A stretch of DNA of 64,000 nt, from positions 62,001 through 126,000 of the forward strand of contig NZ_WRPA01000004.1 in assembly GCF_009831655.1 (NCBI RefSeq), read 5' to 3'. Of the stretch, positions 34,852-42,358 are shown piece by piece. Made by a program: the position numbers and the translations under genes. Source of the stretch: Shewanella insulae (GTDB lineage: Bacteria > Pseudomonadota > Gammaproteobacteria > Enterobacterales > Shewanellaceae). The stretch's first letter is position 1, and each line of letters opens with the position of its first letter. Below the pieces are notes generated by a model, which was given only the letters and a program-made list of their open reading frames with translations, searched no databases and had not been told where the DNA came from.

Positions 34852-35625
34852 CTAGAGGTGATCCCAGGAGATGTTGGAGACGATGCGGCAGTTGTCGCAC
34901 CTGAAGTGGAACAGATCCAGCAAGGGAGTTTCTAACCGCCATTGAGTGTTGCCGCAGCGTGGACAGGGTCTTTGCTGCTCGTCGGCCAGGCTCTCTCCCC
35001 CCACGCGATAGAGGTAGTAGTAGGTGGGGATCTTGGTGAGGTATTCGATGCGTCCACGCAGATCCCAGCCGCGGCGAAACAGGTCGCTGTCACACTGGCT
35101 TAATTCATCTAAGGCGGCGAACTCTGCCTTGGTTGCCGCTGCCATCTGCAGTTCATCACAGGCCTGCCATTCGGTTTGCCACTTGATCACCCGCTTGTGA
35201 TCGCCGTTGAAGGTTGCAGGGATCTGATACAGGGGAATAGGCTGCAGGGTATCGCCGTTTCGCAGCGGCGAGCACATATGTACATAGCTGGTGTAGAGTA
35301 GTTGCCAGCTGGGGGGCTCTGTGCTGCTGACTTCAGAGTTGATATCCTGGCCGATATATTTTTCCCTTGGATGCAGCAGTTTGGCCTGGGTGAGCTCCTC
35401 GAGGGCATAGTTGACCCAGGGGCTGTTGAACCGTTTGGCCAAGCTACTCTTTTCCGGCAGCAGCAGACGCACCCTGAATTCGCCTTCGTTAAAGGCCACG
35501 GCAAATTCTCGCCCCAATACCTGGCCATTGGCCCGGTAGGCTTCTAAAAGACCATTGATCGCCCGCTCGGCGGCCGTGATGGTGGTGTTGTCAAAACACT
35601 CGAATCTGAGTTCCACCACGTGCAT
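34852..35625 (-). CDS. Zn-ribbon-containing protein, DUF2310 family
   Basis: The 257-residue protein has a C-terminal zinc ribbon, CPRCGNTQW...CDNC (about residues 224-248). The remainder matches the DUF2310 family, described as Zn-ribbon proteins that possibly bind nucleic acid. Its function is not known. The start ATG at 35625 overlaps the stop region of the small upstream gene by one base, so the pair are cotranscribed. No signal peptide, so cytoplasmic. Confidence 0.85.
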   Translation of the reverse strand: MHVVELRFECFDNTTITAAERAINGLLEAYRANGQVLGREFAVAFNEGEFRVRLLLPEKSSLAKRFNSPWVNYALEELTQAKLLHPREKYIGQDINSEVSSTEPPSWQLLYTSYVHMCSPLRNGDTLQPIPLYQIPATFNGDHKRVIKWQTEWQACDELQMAAATKAEFAALDELSQCDSDLFRRGWDLRGRIEYLTKIPTYYYLYRVGGESLADEQQRPCPRCGNTQWRLETPLLDLFHFRCDNCRIVSNISWDHL

Positions 35626-35960
35626 TAGTGAGCATCCTTGCCGTTCAGTTTGGCTTCGAGATCACTGATACGCTCAATCAAGATCTCTTGATTGGCTGTG
35701 AGCCTGGCAACCTGTTCGGTGAGCTGGGCCAGCGTCGGCGTGGTGTCGTCGGTCGGAACACTTGCTGCTGGCGCGGTCGAGGTTACCACTATCGCCGCCT
35801 GCTCATCGGCTGACATGGCCTTGAAGCGCTGTAATCCTTGAACCAGGATAGGCATGGGAAGCGAGTTGCCAAGGCTTGCCTTGATCAAGGCCAGGCTGGG
35901 AGGCTTACCCGCCAGACTCAATTTTCGTGCGGCGACCAGCACCTGTTCGAGTGGACTCAT
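35625..35960 (-). CDS. Small conserved protein with C-terminal coiled coil, paired with DUF2310
   Basis: The 111-residue protein has an N-terminal helical domain (PLEQVLVAARKLSLAGKPPSLALIKASLG) that looks like a small winged-helix or KfrA-type DNA-binding fold. A flexible Thr/Ala/Pro linker and a C-terminal coiled coil (LAQLTEQVARLTANQEILIERISDLEAKLNG) follow. Its stop overlaps the DUF2310 start, so the two products may act together. The DNA-binding idea is an inference from helix pattern only. Confidence 0.75.
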   Translation of the reverse strand: MSPLEQVLVAARKLSLAGKPPSLALIKASLGNSLPMPILVQGLQRFKAMSADEQAAIVVTSTAPAASVPTDDTTPTLAQLTEQVARLTANQEILIERISDLEAKLNGKDAH

Positions 35961-36107
35961 GATTGGTTAAATTCCTTACTTTTTAGCCTGACTGACATAT
36001 TCTCGAATCTGATGTTATTACAAGATATTGATAAATATAAATATATCTGTTTGGCATAAGCTTTGCTTTATCTGAATTCAGTTATAATAGATAAACAGGA
36101 CGTGAAA

Positions 36108-36479
36108 GTGAAAACAAAATTAATAACAGCATTGGTCTTTGGCGCTAGCAGCTTAGTGCTATCTGGTTGTGTATTGAATGTGGGTGAAGGGGACAAGGGC
36201 TGGAGTACGGGGAATTCTTGGGAGCGCGTGCAGGAGCAGAATCGTGTGAACCTGTCTAAGCTATCCTTGGGAATGACGCGCGATCAGGTGATGACACTCA
36301 TGGGTACCGCAGATTTTAACGAGGCCTATACCAAGCAAGATAAGACAATCAACGTGCTCTATTATCGTACTCAGCGTACGCGCGAAGATGGCACTACCAC
36401 CAAGGATGAATGTACGCCTATCGTGATCGCCGACAACCGTGTCGTGGGTTGGGGTGAGAAGGCCTACCACAACATGTAA
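36108..36479 (+). CDS. DUF3192 lipoprotein
   Basis: I choose GTG 36108 because AGGA (36097-36100) is 7 bases upstream; this gives a lipoprotein signal MKTKLITALVFGASSLVLSGC with lipobox LSGC. The mature part (LSLGMTRDQVMTLMGTADFNEAY, then YYRTQRT) follows the SmpA/OmlA-like fold used by DUF3192 proteins, small envelope lipoproteins of unknown role. Asn after the +1 Cys is V-L-N, so outer-membrane sorting is likely. It is monocistronic with a strong terminator. Confidence 0.86.
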   Translation: MKTKLITALVFGASSLVLSGCVLNVGEGDKGWSTGNSWERVQEQNRVNLSKLSLGMTRDQVMTLMGTADFNEAYTKQDKTINVLYYRTQRTREDGTTTKDECTPIVIADNRVVGWGEKAYHNM

Positions 36480-36500
36480 TGGAATAAGTTAACCTTTAAA

Positions 36501-36528
36501 GGCAAGCCAAGTTGGCTTGCCTTTTTTG
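36501..36528 (+). terminator. Rho-independent terminator after the DUF3192 lipoprotein gene
   Basis: The stem GGCAAGCCA/TGGCTTGCC (36501-36521) has a three-base loop and is followed by six T. Confidence 0.92.
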
Positions 36529-36602
36529 TTTAGCCTTTTGGTGTTAAGCCTTTTTGCGGCCTTAGTTCGTTGCGCTATAAGGTGATATTTTAGCCCTATA
36601 GC

Positions 36603-36833
36603 CTAGGCTCGAAGCTGAGCATCGAGATGATCGATCACCTCTGTCCATTGAGCATCTTCCGCTAAGGCCTCGGCTAAGAAGTGTTTCTGGGCCTGGGTCC
36701 AAAAGGGGGCCTCGGCGATGTGGATCTCCGCGGCGATTGAATGTTGCCTGATAAAAGTCTCTACGGCATCGGGTTCGCTCGGCAGGCCGAGTTGGTCAAA
36801 TAAGCTGGTTAGATCCGGTTGTGTGATGTCCAT
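36603..36833 (-). CDS. DUF2789 family small protein
   Basis: The 76-residue acidic cytoplasmic protein opens LTSLFDQLGLPSEPDAVETFIRQH, the signature of DUF2789. The family is short, helical and uncharacterised, found in Shewanella, Vibrio and pseudomonads. The ORF is convergent with the lipoprotein gene and divergent from the GNAT gene. Function unknown. Confidence 0.8.
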   Translation of the reverse strand: MDITQPDLTSLFDQLGLPSEPDAVETFIRQHSIAAEIHIAEAPFWTQAQKHFLAEALAEDAQWTEVIDHLDAQLRA

Positions 36834-36973
36834 CTTATCCCTCGCTTGTTAGTGATGAGGTGCTTCTATTTAGTATGCGATAAATTGATAAAGTTTCGAA
36901 TCGATTAAAGTTTGCACTTTTTTACAAGCTTGTTACATTGGGAGGCGTTGATCTGGATCAAGGAATAACAGCA

Positions 36974-37624
36974 ATGATGACAACAGCCACCCCACCTGTT
37001 AATGAAAACTATAAAGCTGTCTATTTAACCGCCGAAGACCTACGCGTCGCCGCCTCGATTCTCTATAACGCCTACCATGATGACCCTTTCTTTATTGCTG
37101 CCTTGCACAAGGGAGACAGGGCGCAATATGAACAGAAGCTGCGTGGTGCAATTCGGGAGGAGTTACATACTCTCTGGCAAGAGGAGCAGGCATTGATCGG
37201 CCTGTTTGAGGAGGAGCGCCTGATCGGCTTGGCCTGCATCGTGACCCAGCAGGTGCCATTGGGGGAAGCCAGGTACTGGCATTGGCGCCTCAAGATGTTG
37301 TTAAGCGCCGGCTGGCAGTCGACCCAGGCGCTGATGAAGAAAGAATCTTCGATTCTTGAGCACCTGCCCAGTACCCAATGTGGCATATTGCAGTTTATTG
37401 CCGTCACACCGATCGAGCAGCATAAGGGACTAGGTAAACGCTTGATTCAGGCGGTGATGAGCTGGTGTGACGAGCAACCCGAGCTCGAAGGGGTAGGGGT
37501 TTATGTGACACAGGATGATCATGCCCACCTGTTTTCCTCCATGGATTTTGCCCCCATCGAGCGCCTCGTTATAGGTGGTGTGCCGGGCGAGCTGCTTTTC
37601 TATCGGAGCCCTGAGGTTGAGTAA
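36974..37624 (+). CDS. GNAT-family N-acetyltransferase
   Basis: AAGGA at 36960-36964 favours the ATG at 36974 over the open frame start at 36938, giving 216 residues. The acetyl-CoA-binding motif A is present as LQFIAVTPIEQHKGLGKRLIQ (Q/RxxGxG/A form HKGLGKR), and motif B is around GVGVYVTQDDHAHLF. The substrate is unknown. Its stop overlaps the start of the next gene, so the two are cotranscribed. Confidence 0.85.
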   Translation: MMTTATPPVNENYKAVYLTAEDLRVAASILYNAYHDDPFFIAALHKGDRAQYEQKLRGAIREELHTLWQEEQALIGLFEEERLIGLACIVTQQVPLGEARYWHWRLKMLLSAGWQSTQALMKKESSILEHLPSTQCGILQFIAVTPIEQHKGLGKRLIQAVMSWCDEQPELEGVGVYVTQDDHAHLFSSMDFAPIERLVIGGVPGELLFYRSPEVE

Positions 37625-37916
37625 GCGCTACACCAGCTTTAAAGAGTTTTATCCCTTCTATCTGTCGCAACATAGCGATCCAAGATGCCGCCTCTTGCAT
37701 TATGTGGGGAGCCTGTCGGTGATCGCTCTCCTGGTGATGGCCATAGTGCTGGGCAAGCATTGGCTGCTGTGGTTGTTGCCTGTCTTGGGTTATGGTGCGG
37801 CCTGGATAGGGCACTTCGTGTTTGAGCGAAACCGGCCTGCCACCTTCGAGTATCCTCTGTATAGTTTTATTGCCGATTGGGTAATGTTGGCCCAATGGCT
37901 AACCGGACGCCGATGA
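37617..37916 (+). CDS. DUF962 / Mpo1-like membrane protein
   Basis: A TTG start at 37617 with CGGAG about 8 bases upstream gives 100 residues beginning LSKRYTSFKEFYPFYLSQH; the frame extends further upstream, but only inside the acetyltransferase gene. The sequence FYPFYLSQHSDPRCRLLHYVG and HFVFERNRPATFEYPLYS is diagnostic of DUF962, and two or three membrane helices are visible. Mpo1, a eukaryotic relative, is a 2-hydroxy fatty acid dioxygenase using conserved His residues. A lipid role here is therefore possible but unproven. Confidence 0.82.
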   Translation: MSKRYTSFKEFYPFYLSQHSDPRCRLLHYVGSLSVIALLVMAIVLGKHWLLWLLPVLGYGAAWIGHFVFERNRPATFEYPLYSFIADWVMLAQWLTGRR

Positions 37917-38021
37917 TTGCTTGCTAGGGGGCAGCTACACTTCTTTTGGGACTGTCATACAGACAGAAGGCCCTGTTAAAACGAGGTATTAATGGGGGGA
38001 CTCACAAATTGCCTGGTAGTT

Positions 38022-38039
38022 TGTGAGAGATCGCTTACA
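38022..38039 (+). promoter_or_regulatory. UvrY/GacA-type upstream activating site for the first csrB RNA
   Basis: TGTGAGAGATCGCTTACA is an 18-base imperfect palindrome close to the consensus for the GacA/UvrY response regulator (TGTAAG, six bases, CTTACA). It starts 174 bases before the putative -10 hexamer TATACT at 38196-38201. Confidence 0.8.
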
Positions 38040-38195
38040 AGTACGTGAGTCTTTCTCCTGAAACAGCCCCTGTTTTAGCCTGCGAATATTCTAATTTAAT
38101 TAATATTCAAATATTTACGTCGCATTTTCATGTTGATTGAAATTTGTGCTCATTATAATTGTTTTTGACGGCGTACATTCTGACTTTGTGTTCAG

Positions 38196-38201
38196 TATAC
38201 T
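38196..38201 (+). promoter_or_regulatory. Putative -10 element of the first csrB RNA
   Basis: TATACT at 38196-38201 is the best -10 match between the UvrY-type site and the first GGA motif, and places transcription start near 38207-38209. The -35 region is weak, as expected for an activator-dependent promoter. Confidence 0.5.
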
Positions 38202-38206
38202 TAAAT

Positions 38207-38660
38207 CAAGTTAAGGAGCTTACTTAAGTTCAGCGGTTAGCAAGGGATAGCAAGATTGTCGAGGACGCGAGAATCTTACCGCATCAGGGATGAGAGCAGG
38301 ATGCTTTAGTTAGGCGATAGGGATTGCCGCGAAATGGATTAGCGTTAAACGGATTGATGCTAAATGGATCGTTACTCAAGGGATAGTGAGTGTAACCAAG
38401 GACTGTTATACAGGGAATGGTTTACCAAGGAATAGGTAAGAGTAAGCATAAAAGGATAGCGGCAGGAAGCGCTGGAGCCCATAGGATGTGGGAGCGTGGT
38501 CGAATGAGTCGATCACCCAAGGAAGAATAAGATAGGATGTCTCAGGAATTGGAGACGGCAGGACGCCGATGTGATCAGGATGATGCAGGGAGCACGTTGA
38601 TAGCAGGATGGCTAACACAAGAGTATAGAAAGGCGCACTTCATAGTGCGCCTTTTCTTTT
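38207..38660 (+). ncRNA. csrB1: CsrB-family regulatory RNA, copy 1
   Basis: CsrB RNAs titrate the translational regulator CsrA by offering many GGA sites. This roughly 450-base segment has no credible ORF and about 26 GGA triplets by hand count, mostly AGGAT, AGGA or GGGAT. Several sit in hairpin loops, for example TTACC-aaggaata-GGTAA and GTCTC-aggaattg-GAGAC. It ends at a strong rho-independent terminator (GGCGCACT/AGTGCGCC, 38632-38651, then T-rich). A UvrY-type site lies upstream. Ends are estimated, not mapped. The family call is strong; the gene name is by analogy with Shewanella annotation. Confidence 0.88.
38632..38660 (+). terminator. Terminator of the first csrB RNA
   Basis: A perfect 8-base stem, GGCGCACT/AGTGCGCC, with loop TCAT is followed by TTTTCTTTTT. 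Confidence 0.93.
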
Positions 38661-38771
38661 TCTGCTCGATATTTTTAGCCCTTTTTTAGCTAGGGAATCC
38701 AGAGTACTGGCGGAACTAGGTGAAAGGTTTTGTTGGAGTTGGCTTTAGCTCACAGAAAGTGCCCGCTGCGG

Positions 38772-38789
38772 TGTGAGACATCTCTTACA
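38772..38789 (+). promoter_or_regulatory. UvrY/GacA-type upstream activating site for the second csrB RNA
   Basis: TGTGAGACATCTCTTACA shares both half-sites with the site at 38022 and starts 175 bases before the putative -10 hexamer TAGAAT (38947-38952), almost the same distance as in copy 1. Confidence 0.8.
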
Positions 38790-38946
38790 TTGATGTGCGA
38801 GATAAAGCGGACAACTCGCTATCCATATCTGCAACCGTATTTATTTATGTTTAAATTCATATGGTTATAGCTTGTTATGCAGATGGAAATCGTGTGAATG
38901 GCTAAGCAGTACTTTTTCCATCCCTATTATTGGGCGGCAGAGGCGC

Positions 38947-38952
38947 TAGAAT
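38947..38952 (+). promoter_or_regulatory. Putative -10 element of the second csrB RNA
   Basis: TAGAAT at 38947-38952 lies just before the first AAGGATG motif and would start the RNA near 38958. The -35 region is again poor. Confidence 0.5.
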
Positions 38953-38957
38953 TAACA

Positions 38958-39371
38958 GTGTTCAAGGATGAATGAGAAGGAAAGGTCAGGATGACCTAAA
39001 CATCATCAGGAAGATGATGGCAAGGATAGCGCAAGGATGACAACTCACGGAAGAGTCAACAACTAAGGAAAGCCAAACACTCATGGATGATGGAATTCTA
39101 CCTAGGATGGTAGATGACAGGGAGTGTAGGAAAGGAATCCCAAGGATGAAGCTGGACATGCTTAAGGATTAAGCAAACTTGGTAAAGGGATGACCAAGCG
39201 CAAGGATGGTACCTTAGTGTAAAAGTGCTAAAAGGTACAAGGAATAGATGGACCAAGGAAGATGCAAGGAGCATAAATTCGCAAGGATGGAGCAGGGAGC
39301 ACTAAAATAGCTGGATTGCTTAGCGAAAAAGATAGAAGGCGCGACTCTTAACTGAGCCGCGCTTTTTCTTT
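38958..39371 (+). ncRNA. csrB2: CsrB-family regulatory RNA, copy 2
   Basis: This is a second CsrA-sponge RNA of about 410 bases, with about 27 GGA triplets dominated by AAGGATG. Many are displayed in clear hairpin loops: GGTC-aggat-GACC, CATCATC-aggaa-GATGATG, CTACC-taggat-GGTAG, GCTTA-aggat-TAAGC and CTTGGT-aaagggatg-ACCAAG. The primary sequence differs strongly from copy 1, so the pair is an old duplication. It ends in a GC-rich terminator at 39339-39371. It is independently promoted, with its own upstream UvrY-type site. Confidence 0.88.
39339..39371 (+). terminator. Terminator of the second csrB RNA
   Basis: The stem GCGCGACTC/GAGCCGCGC with one mismatch and loop TTAACT is followed by TTTTTCTTT. 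Confidence 0.88.
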
Positions 39372-39493
39372 ATCTGCGCTGTAAACCGGAAAGTTTTACT
39401 TAAAATAGAAAGACGCCTCAATTAAGGCGTGGCTGACCATTAATGCGTGTAACAGGGAGAGTGTGAGTCAGCCGTTTATGGGAGCTTGATGAT

Positions 39494-39880
39494 TTATTTG
39501 CAACCGCCAGATTTGCAACCACCGCGACTACCACAACTGCCGCCGACCGAGCCTCTTGCCTCGGGCGCTTCCAGCCATTCGGGCTCGGGAAAGATGGGCC
39601 ACTGAATTTTTTCTATCTTCTTACCATGCATCCAGATATGGGCGCGATATTGATTGATGCCGTCGGTACTGAACTCCATCAAGAACTTGGCTTTCCAGGT
39701 GAGCCCGCTGCTTCCGCCCACGCTAGGACGGGCCGACTCCATGGCGATGGCTAATAACTGCACTCGCTGCTTCTTACATTCGCTGTTGGCGAACACCCGA
39801 CTCAGCTCGGCCATTTGGCGTAGTTGCCAGAAGAAGGCGGCAATGATCACCAATGCGGCGATCATTAAAAAGTCTGTCAT
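39494..39880 (-). CDS. DUF3301 membrane protein with Cys/Gly-rich tail
   Basis: The protein has one N-terminal membrane helix (DFLMIAALVIIAAFFWQL), a conserved DUF3301 body (RVQLLAIAMESARPSV...WKAKFLMEFSTDG...YRAHIWMHGKKIEKIQWP) and an unusual C-terminal tail, GGSCGSRGGCKSGGCK, which could bind metal. Two adjacent ATGs exist (39883 and 39880). The gene overlaps the DUF3549 gene and is probably cotranscribed with it. Function unknown. Confidence 0.82.
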   Translation of the reverse strand: MTDFLMIAALVIIAAFFWQLRQMAELSRVFANSECKKQRVQLLAIAMESARPSVGGSSGLTWKAKFLMEFSTDGINQYRAHIWMHGKKIEKIQWPIFPEPEWLEAPEARGSVGGSCGSRGGCKSGGCK

Positions 39881-40893
39881 CATGCTTTCGTCACCTTAAA
39901 GAGTCCGCCGATGGCATTGGCGAGGGCCTCGCTGCGTTCTGGATCCCGTAATGCCATTAGGAGTTGAGTTCGTATTGCTGGTATTGCCACAATATCAGCA
40001 AAGATCTGGTTAAAGAAGCCCTGGGATTGTTTTGCCAGGGCTTCGAGATAGATCTTGCGAGTCTGATCGTCTTTTAACGCGGTCCAATTTCGGCCTGCTA
40101 TGGTGATCAAGGCGTTGTCATCCAGCGCATCTTGTTCATCCAGATGCTGTATCGCTTGTTGTGTATGGGTTGGCGCCGAGGCCAGCGCGCGTAGATAGTA
40201 GAGCCTCTGCTTTGGACTGGCGGCGTAAAATTCTGCCAATAGACACTCGGCTAATGGCGCCTCGAGTGTAATGTGTTCGAGCTGTTGGCACAGGGCTACC
40301 TTGACTTCGTCCGCACTATGTTCAAAGGCGTTAAGCAGTTGCTCAGTGTGGTCGAGTTCTCTGGCTCGCACGCAGATATCCGCCAACCCCTGTAGACCCA
40401 CATCTTGCCAACGCTCAGCTGAAACCTGTCCCGATAAGTACTGATAGGCAAATTCATATTGGGCCGAGGCGGGCAGGCCAAGCTGCTTGCGTACCAAGGC
40501 GTTGAACAGCGACAGTTTCTCCGCGCTTGGTTTAAAAGCAAAGGGATGGTTGGCGAGTTTATCTTGCTGCTCTTGGGAAAGCGCCTGGGTCGGATCGCTA
40601 CCCAGTGCCTCGAGTACCATGCGAATGAATTGGGTTCTCGGCGCAGGCGAGAGTAGCCCGCGTTCATCCAGAGGTAACTTTAAGAACCAGATGAAATGTT
40701 GGTTAGACTCGTCCCAGAAGACAATGGCGAATTGTGCATGGCCTTGTATTGGCGAGGGATAAGGTGCCTGGAGGGCCTCAATCTGTGAGAAGGCCATCAT
40801 ATCGATATGCTGTACCCGGCGGCCGAGGTCATAGACTTGGAATTGGGTGTTAGCCGTGCTGAGAAATTGGGTAAGGGTCGTAATTTCAGTCAT
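39880..40893 (-). CDS. DUF3549 family protein
   Basis: The 337-residue cytoplasmic protein begins ITTLTQFLSTANTQFQVYDLGRRVQHID, the DUF3549 signature, and continues with alpha-helical HEAT-like repeats. Its role is uncharacterised. It is consistently found beside DUF3301, YqcC and TruC in Shewanella and Vibrio relatives, which this window reproduces. No signal peptide. Confidence 0.84.
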   Translation of the reverse strand: MTEITTLTQFLSTANTQFQVYDLGRRVQHIDMMAFSQIEALQAPYPSPIQGHAQFAIVFWDESNQHFIWFLKLPLDERGLLSPAPRTQFIRMVLEALGSDPTQALSQEQQDKLANHPFAFKPSAEKLSLFNALVRKQLGLPASAQYEFAYQYLSGQVSAERWQDVGLQGLADICVRARELDHTEQLLNAFEHSADEVKVALCQQLEHITLEAPLAECLLAEFYAASPKQRLYYLRALASAPTHTQQAIQHLDEQDALDDNALITIAGRNWTALKDDQTRKIYLEALAKQSQGFFNQIFADIVAIPAIRTQLLMALRDPERSEALANAIGGLFKVTKA

Positions 40894-40925
40894 TAGAATG
40901 CCGTTTTGCTTACAGGGAATAGATT

Positions 40926-41087
40926 ATACCAATCGTAGTAAATAACTGAGCATTCTAGCTTGTTAAAACGTGCGATGACGGCGTTACTATTTTTGATTGT
41001 AGAATAACTACTTATCGAAAAATACTGCCTTGTTCTCGACCATTTTCTCTGCGCTATTTCTGATCACTTACTTATCGTGATTGGTAT
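40926..41087. repeat. MITE-like repeat, copy A
   Basis: A 162-base element has terminal inverted repeats, ATACCAATC at the left and GATTGGTAT at the right. It lies in the 291-base gap between the DUF3549 gene and yqcC. It aligns along its whole length with the reverse complement of 63698-63858, including an identical 29-base core (40981-41009). It has no coding capacity, so any transposase would act in trans. It lies upstream of yqcC and may contribute a promoter or terminator. Confidence 0.85.
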
Positions 41088-41184
41088 TAAATGGCGCTTA
41101 TTATAGGGAGAAGTCTGGCGAGATGGTACAATTTCGGCCTAAATAGCTCGCAGGCTCAGGCTCACGTATAGGCCGGGGGCTGCG

Positions 41185-41526
41185 GTGTCGAATAAGATTG
41201 AGGTGAGTGTGTCTCTCTATACCGAAAAACAGCTAAGGCTGATCGAAGCCGAATTAAAACGACTGCAAATGTGGCAAGACAGGCCACCTTCTCCCGAGGC
41301 TATGGCAGATCCGACACCCTTTGCCTGTGAGTCGATGGCGTTTGAGCAGTGGCTGCAATTTATCTTTCTGCCTAAGATGGACGAGATCATAGCGACCAAT
41401 GGGGTGCTGCCCAGCAAGATTGCCCTGGGGCCCATGGCGGAGCATGTGTGGCAAGGTCGAAACGAGATGCAAACATTAATCACCATCATTAACCAATTAG
41501 ATGAGCATTTGAGTGGATCCAATTAA
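41185..41526 (+). CDS. yqcC: YqcC family protein
   Basis: This 113-residue helical protein opens with a leucine-rich helix (LYTEKQLRLIEAELKRLQMW) and the conserved segment MAFEQWLQFIFLPKMDEIIATNGVLP typical of YqcC. The function is unknown, but it is genetically linked to the tRNA pseudouridine synthase TruC and to the flavodoxin YqcA. The start is GTG or the following ATG-less region; the listed start is the first GTG in frame. Its stop overlaps the truC start. Confidence 0.9.
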   Translation: MSNKIEVSVSLYTEKQLRLIEAELKRLQMWQDRPPSPEAMADPTPFACESMAFEQWLQFIFLPKMDEIIATNGVLPSKIALGPMAEHVWQGRNEMQTLITIINQLDEHLSGSN

Positions 41527-42358
41527 GCCTGAACCTATGGAAAACCGTACTGAGCCGCTAGCGGGCGACGACGATAGCCTCGCCGCTGAAGCGGCACCCC
41601 AAATCGAGATCCTCTATGAAGATGACGATCTCGTTGCTATTCATAAACCCGCGGGACTGCTGGTCCATCGTAGTTATCTCGCGAGGCGGGAAAAATACTT
41701 TGCGATGCAGATGACCCGAGACTTGGTGGGCTGTCATGTGTTTCCCGTCCACCGTCTCGACAGGCCGACCTCTGGGGTACTGCTGTTTGCCAAGAGCAGT
41801 GAGATGGCCAATCAGTTGTGTGAGCAATTTGCCAGCAAGTCGGTGGAAAAGCATTATGTTGCCCTCGTCAGGGGAAATATGCACGAGCCAGGGCTGCTGG
41901 ATTATCCTTTAAAGCAGGAACTCGATGAGCTGGGCGACAAGAATGTGGACCCCAACAAAGAGGCTCAAGAGGCGCAGACCAGTTATCGCCCCTTACTTAA
42001 TTGTGAAATCCCTTTTCCTTCGGGGCGATACGCTACCAGTCGTTATGCCTTGATTCACTTGACTCCGCATACCGGGCGCAAGCATCAGCTGCGAAGGCAT
42101 ATGGCGCACCTACGTCACCCTATCATAGGTGATACCACCCACGGTGATGGTAAGCAAAACCGTTTCATGCGCGAGCACAGTGGCATCAATCGTCTATGGC
42201 TGATAGCCAAGAAACTTGAGTTTAATCATCCGCGAACTGGCGAGCGAGTTGCGGTGGAGACAGAGTTAGAGGCTGAGTGGTTGACCCTGTTTCAGCTTCT
42301 GGGCTGGGATGATACCCAGCTGAGCGGCGAGGATGAGCCGCTTATCTGTGAGGTTTAA
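41513..42358 (+). CDS. truC: tRNA pseudouridine(65) synthase TruC
   Basis: TruC isomerises U65 of tRNA-Ile and tRNA-Asp. The catalytic Asp lies in HRLDRPTSGVLLFAKS, and the RluA-family opening is ILYEDDDLVAIHKPAGLLVHRS. The listed GTG start overlaps yqcC; ATG 41537 is an alternative, and the family homology begins around residue 33. The protein ends normally. Downstream (42359-42696) there is a 338-base gap before yqcA. Confidence 0.93.
   Translation: MDPIKPEPMENRTEPLAGDDDSLAAEAAPQIEILYEDDDLVAIHKPAGLLVHRSYLARREKYFAMQMTRDLVGCHVFPVHRLDRPTSGVLLFAKSSEMANQLCEQFASKSVEKHYVALVRGNMHEPGLLDYPLKQELDELGDKNVDPNKEAQEAQTSYRPLLNCEIPFPSGRYATSRYALIHLTPHTGRKHQLRRHMAHLRHPIIGDTTHGDGKQNRFMREHSGINRLWLIAKKLEFNHPRTGERVAVETELEAEWLTLFQLLGWDDTQLSGEDEPLICEV

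Noticed and set aside
38406-38618. 70-codon minus-strand ORF
   Set aside because: It runs antisense through the first csrB RNA, has no recognisable family or ribosome-binding site, and the GGA-rich sequence explains the open frame.
38207-39371. CRISPR array, suggested by the many short repeated motifs
   Set aside because: The repeated unit is only GGA with variable flanks; there is no fixed repeat or spacer length, and no cas genes lie nearby.
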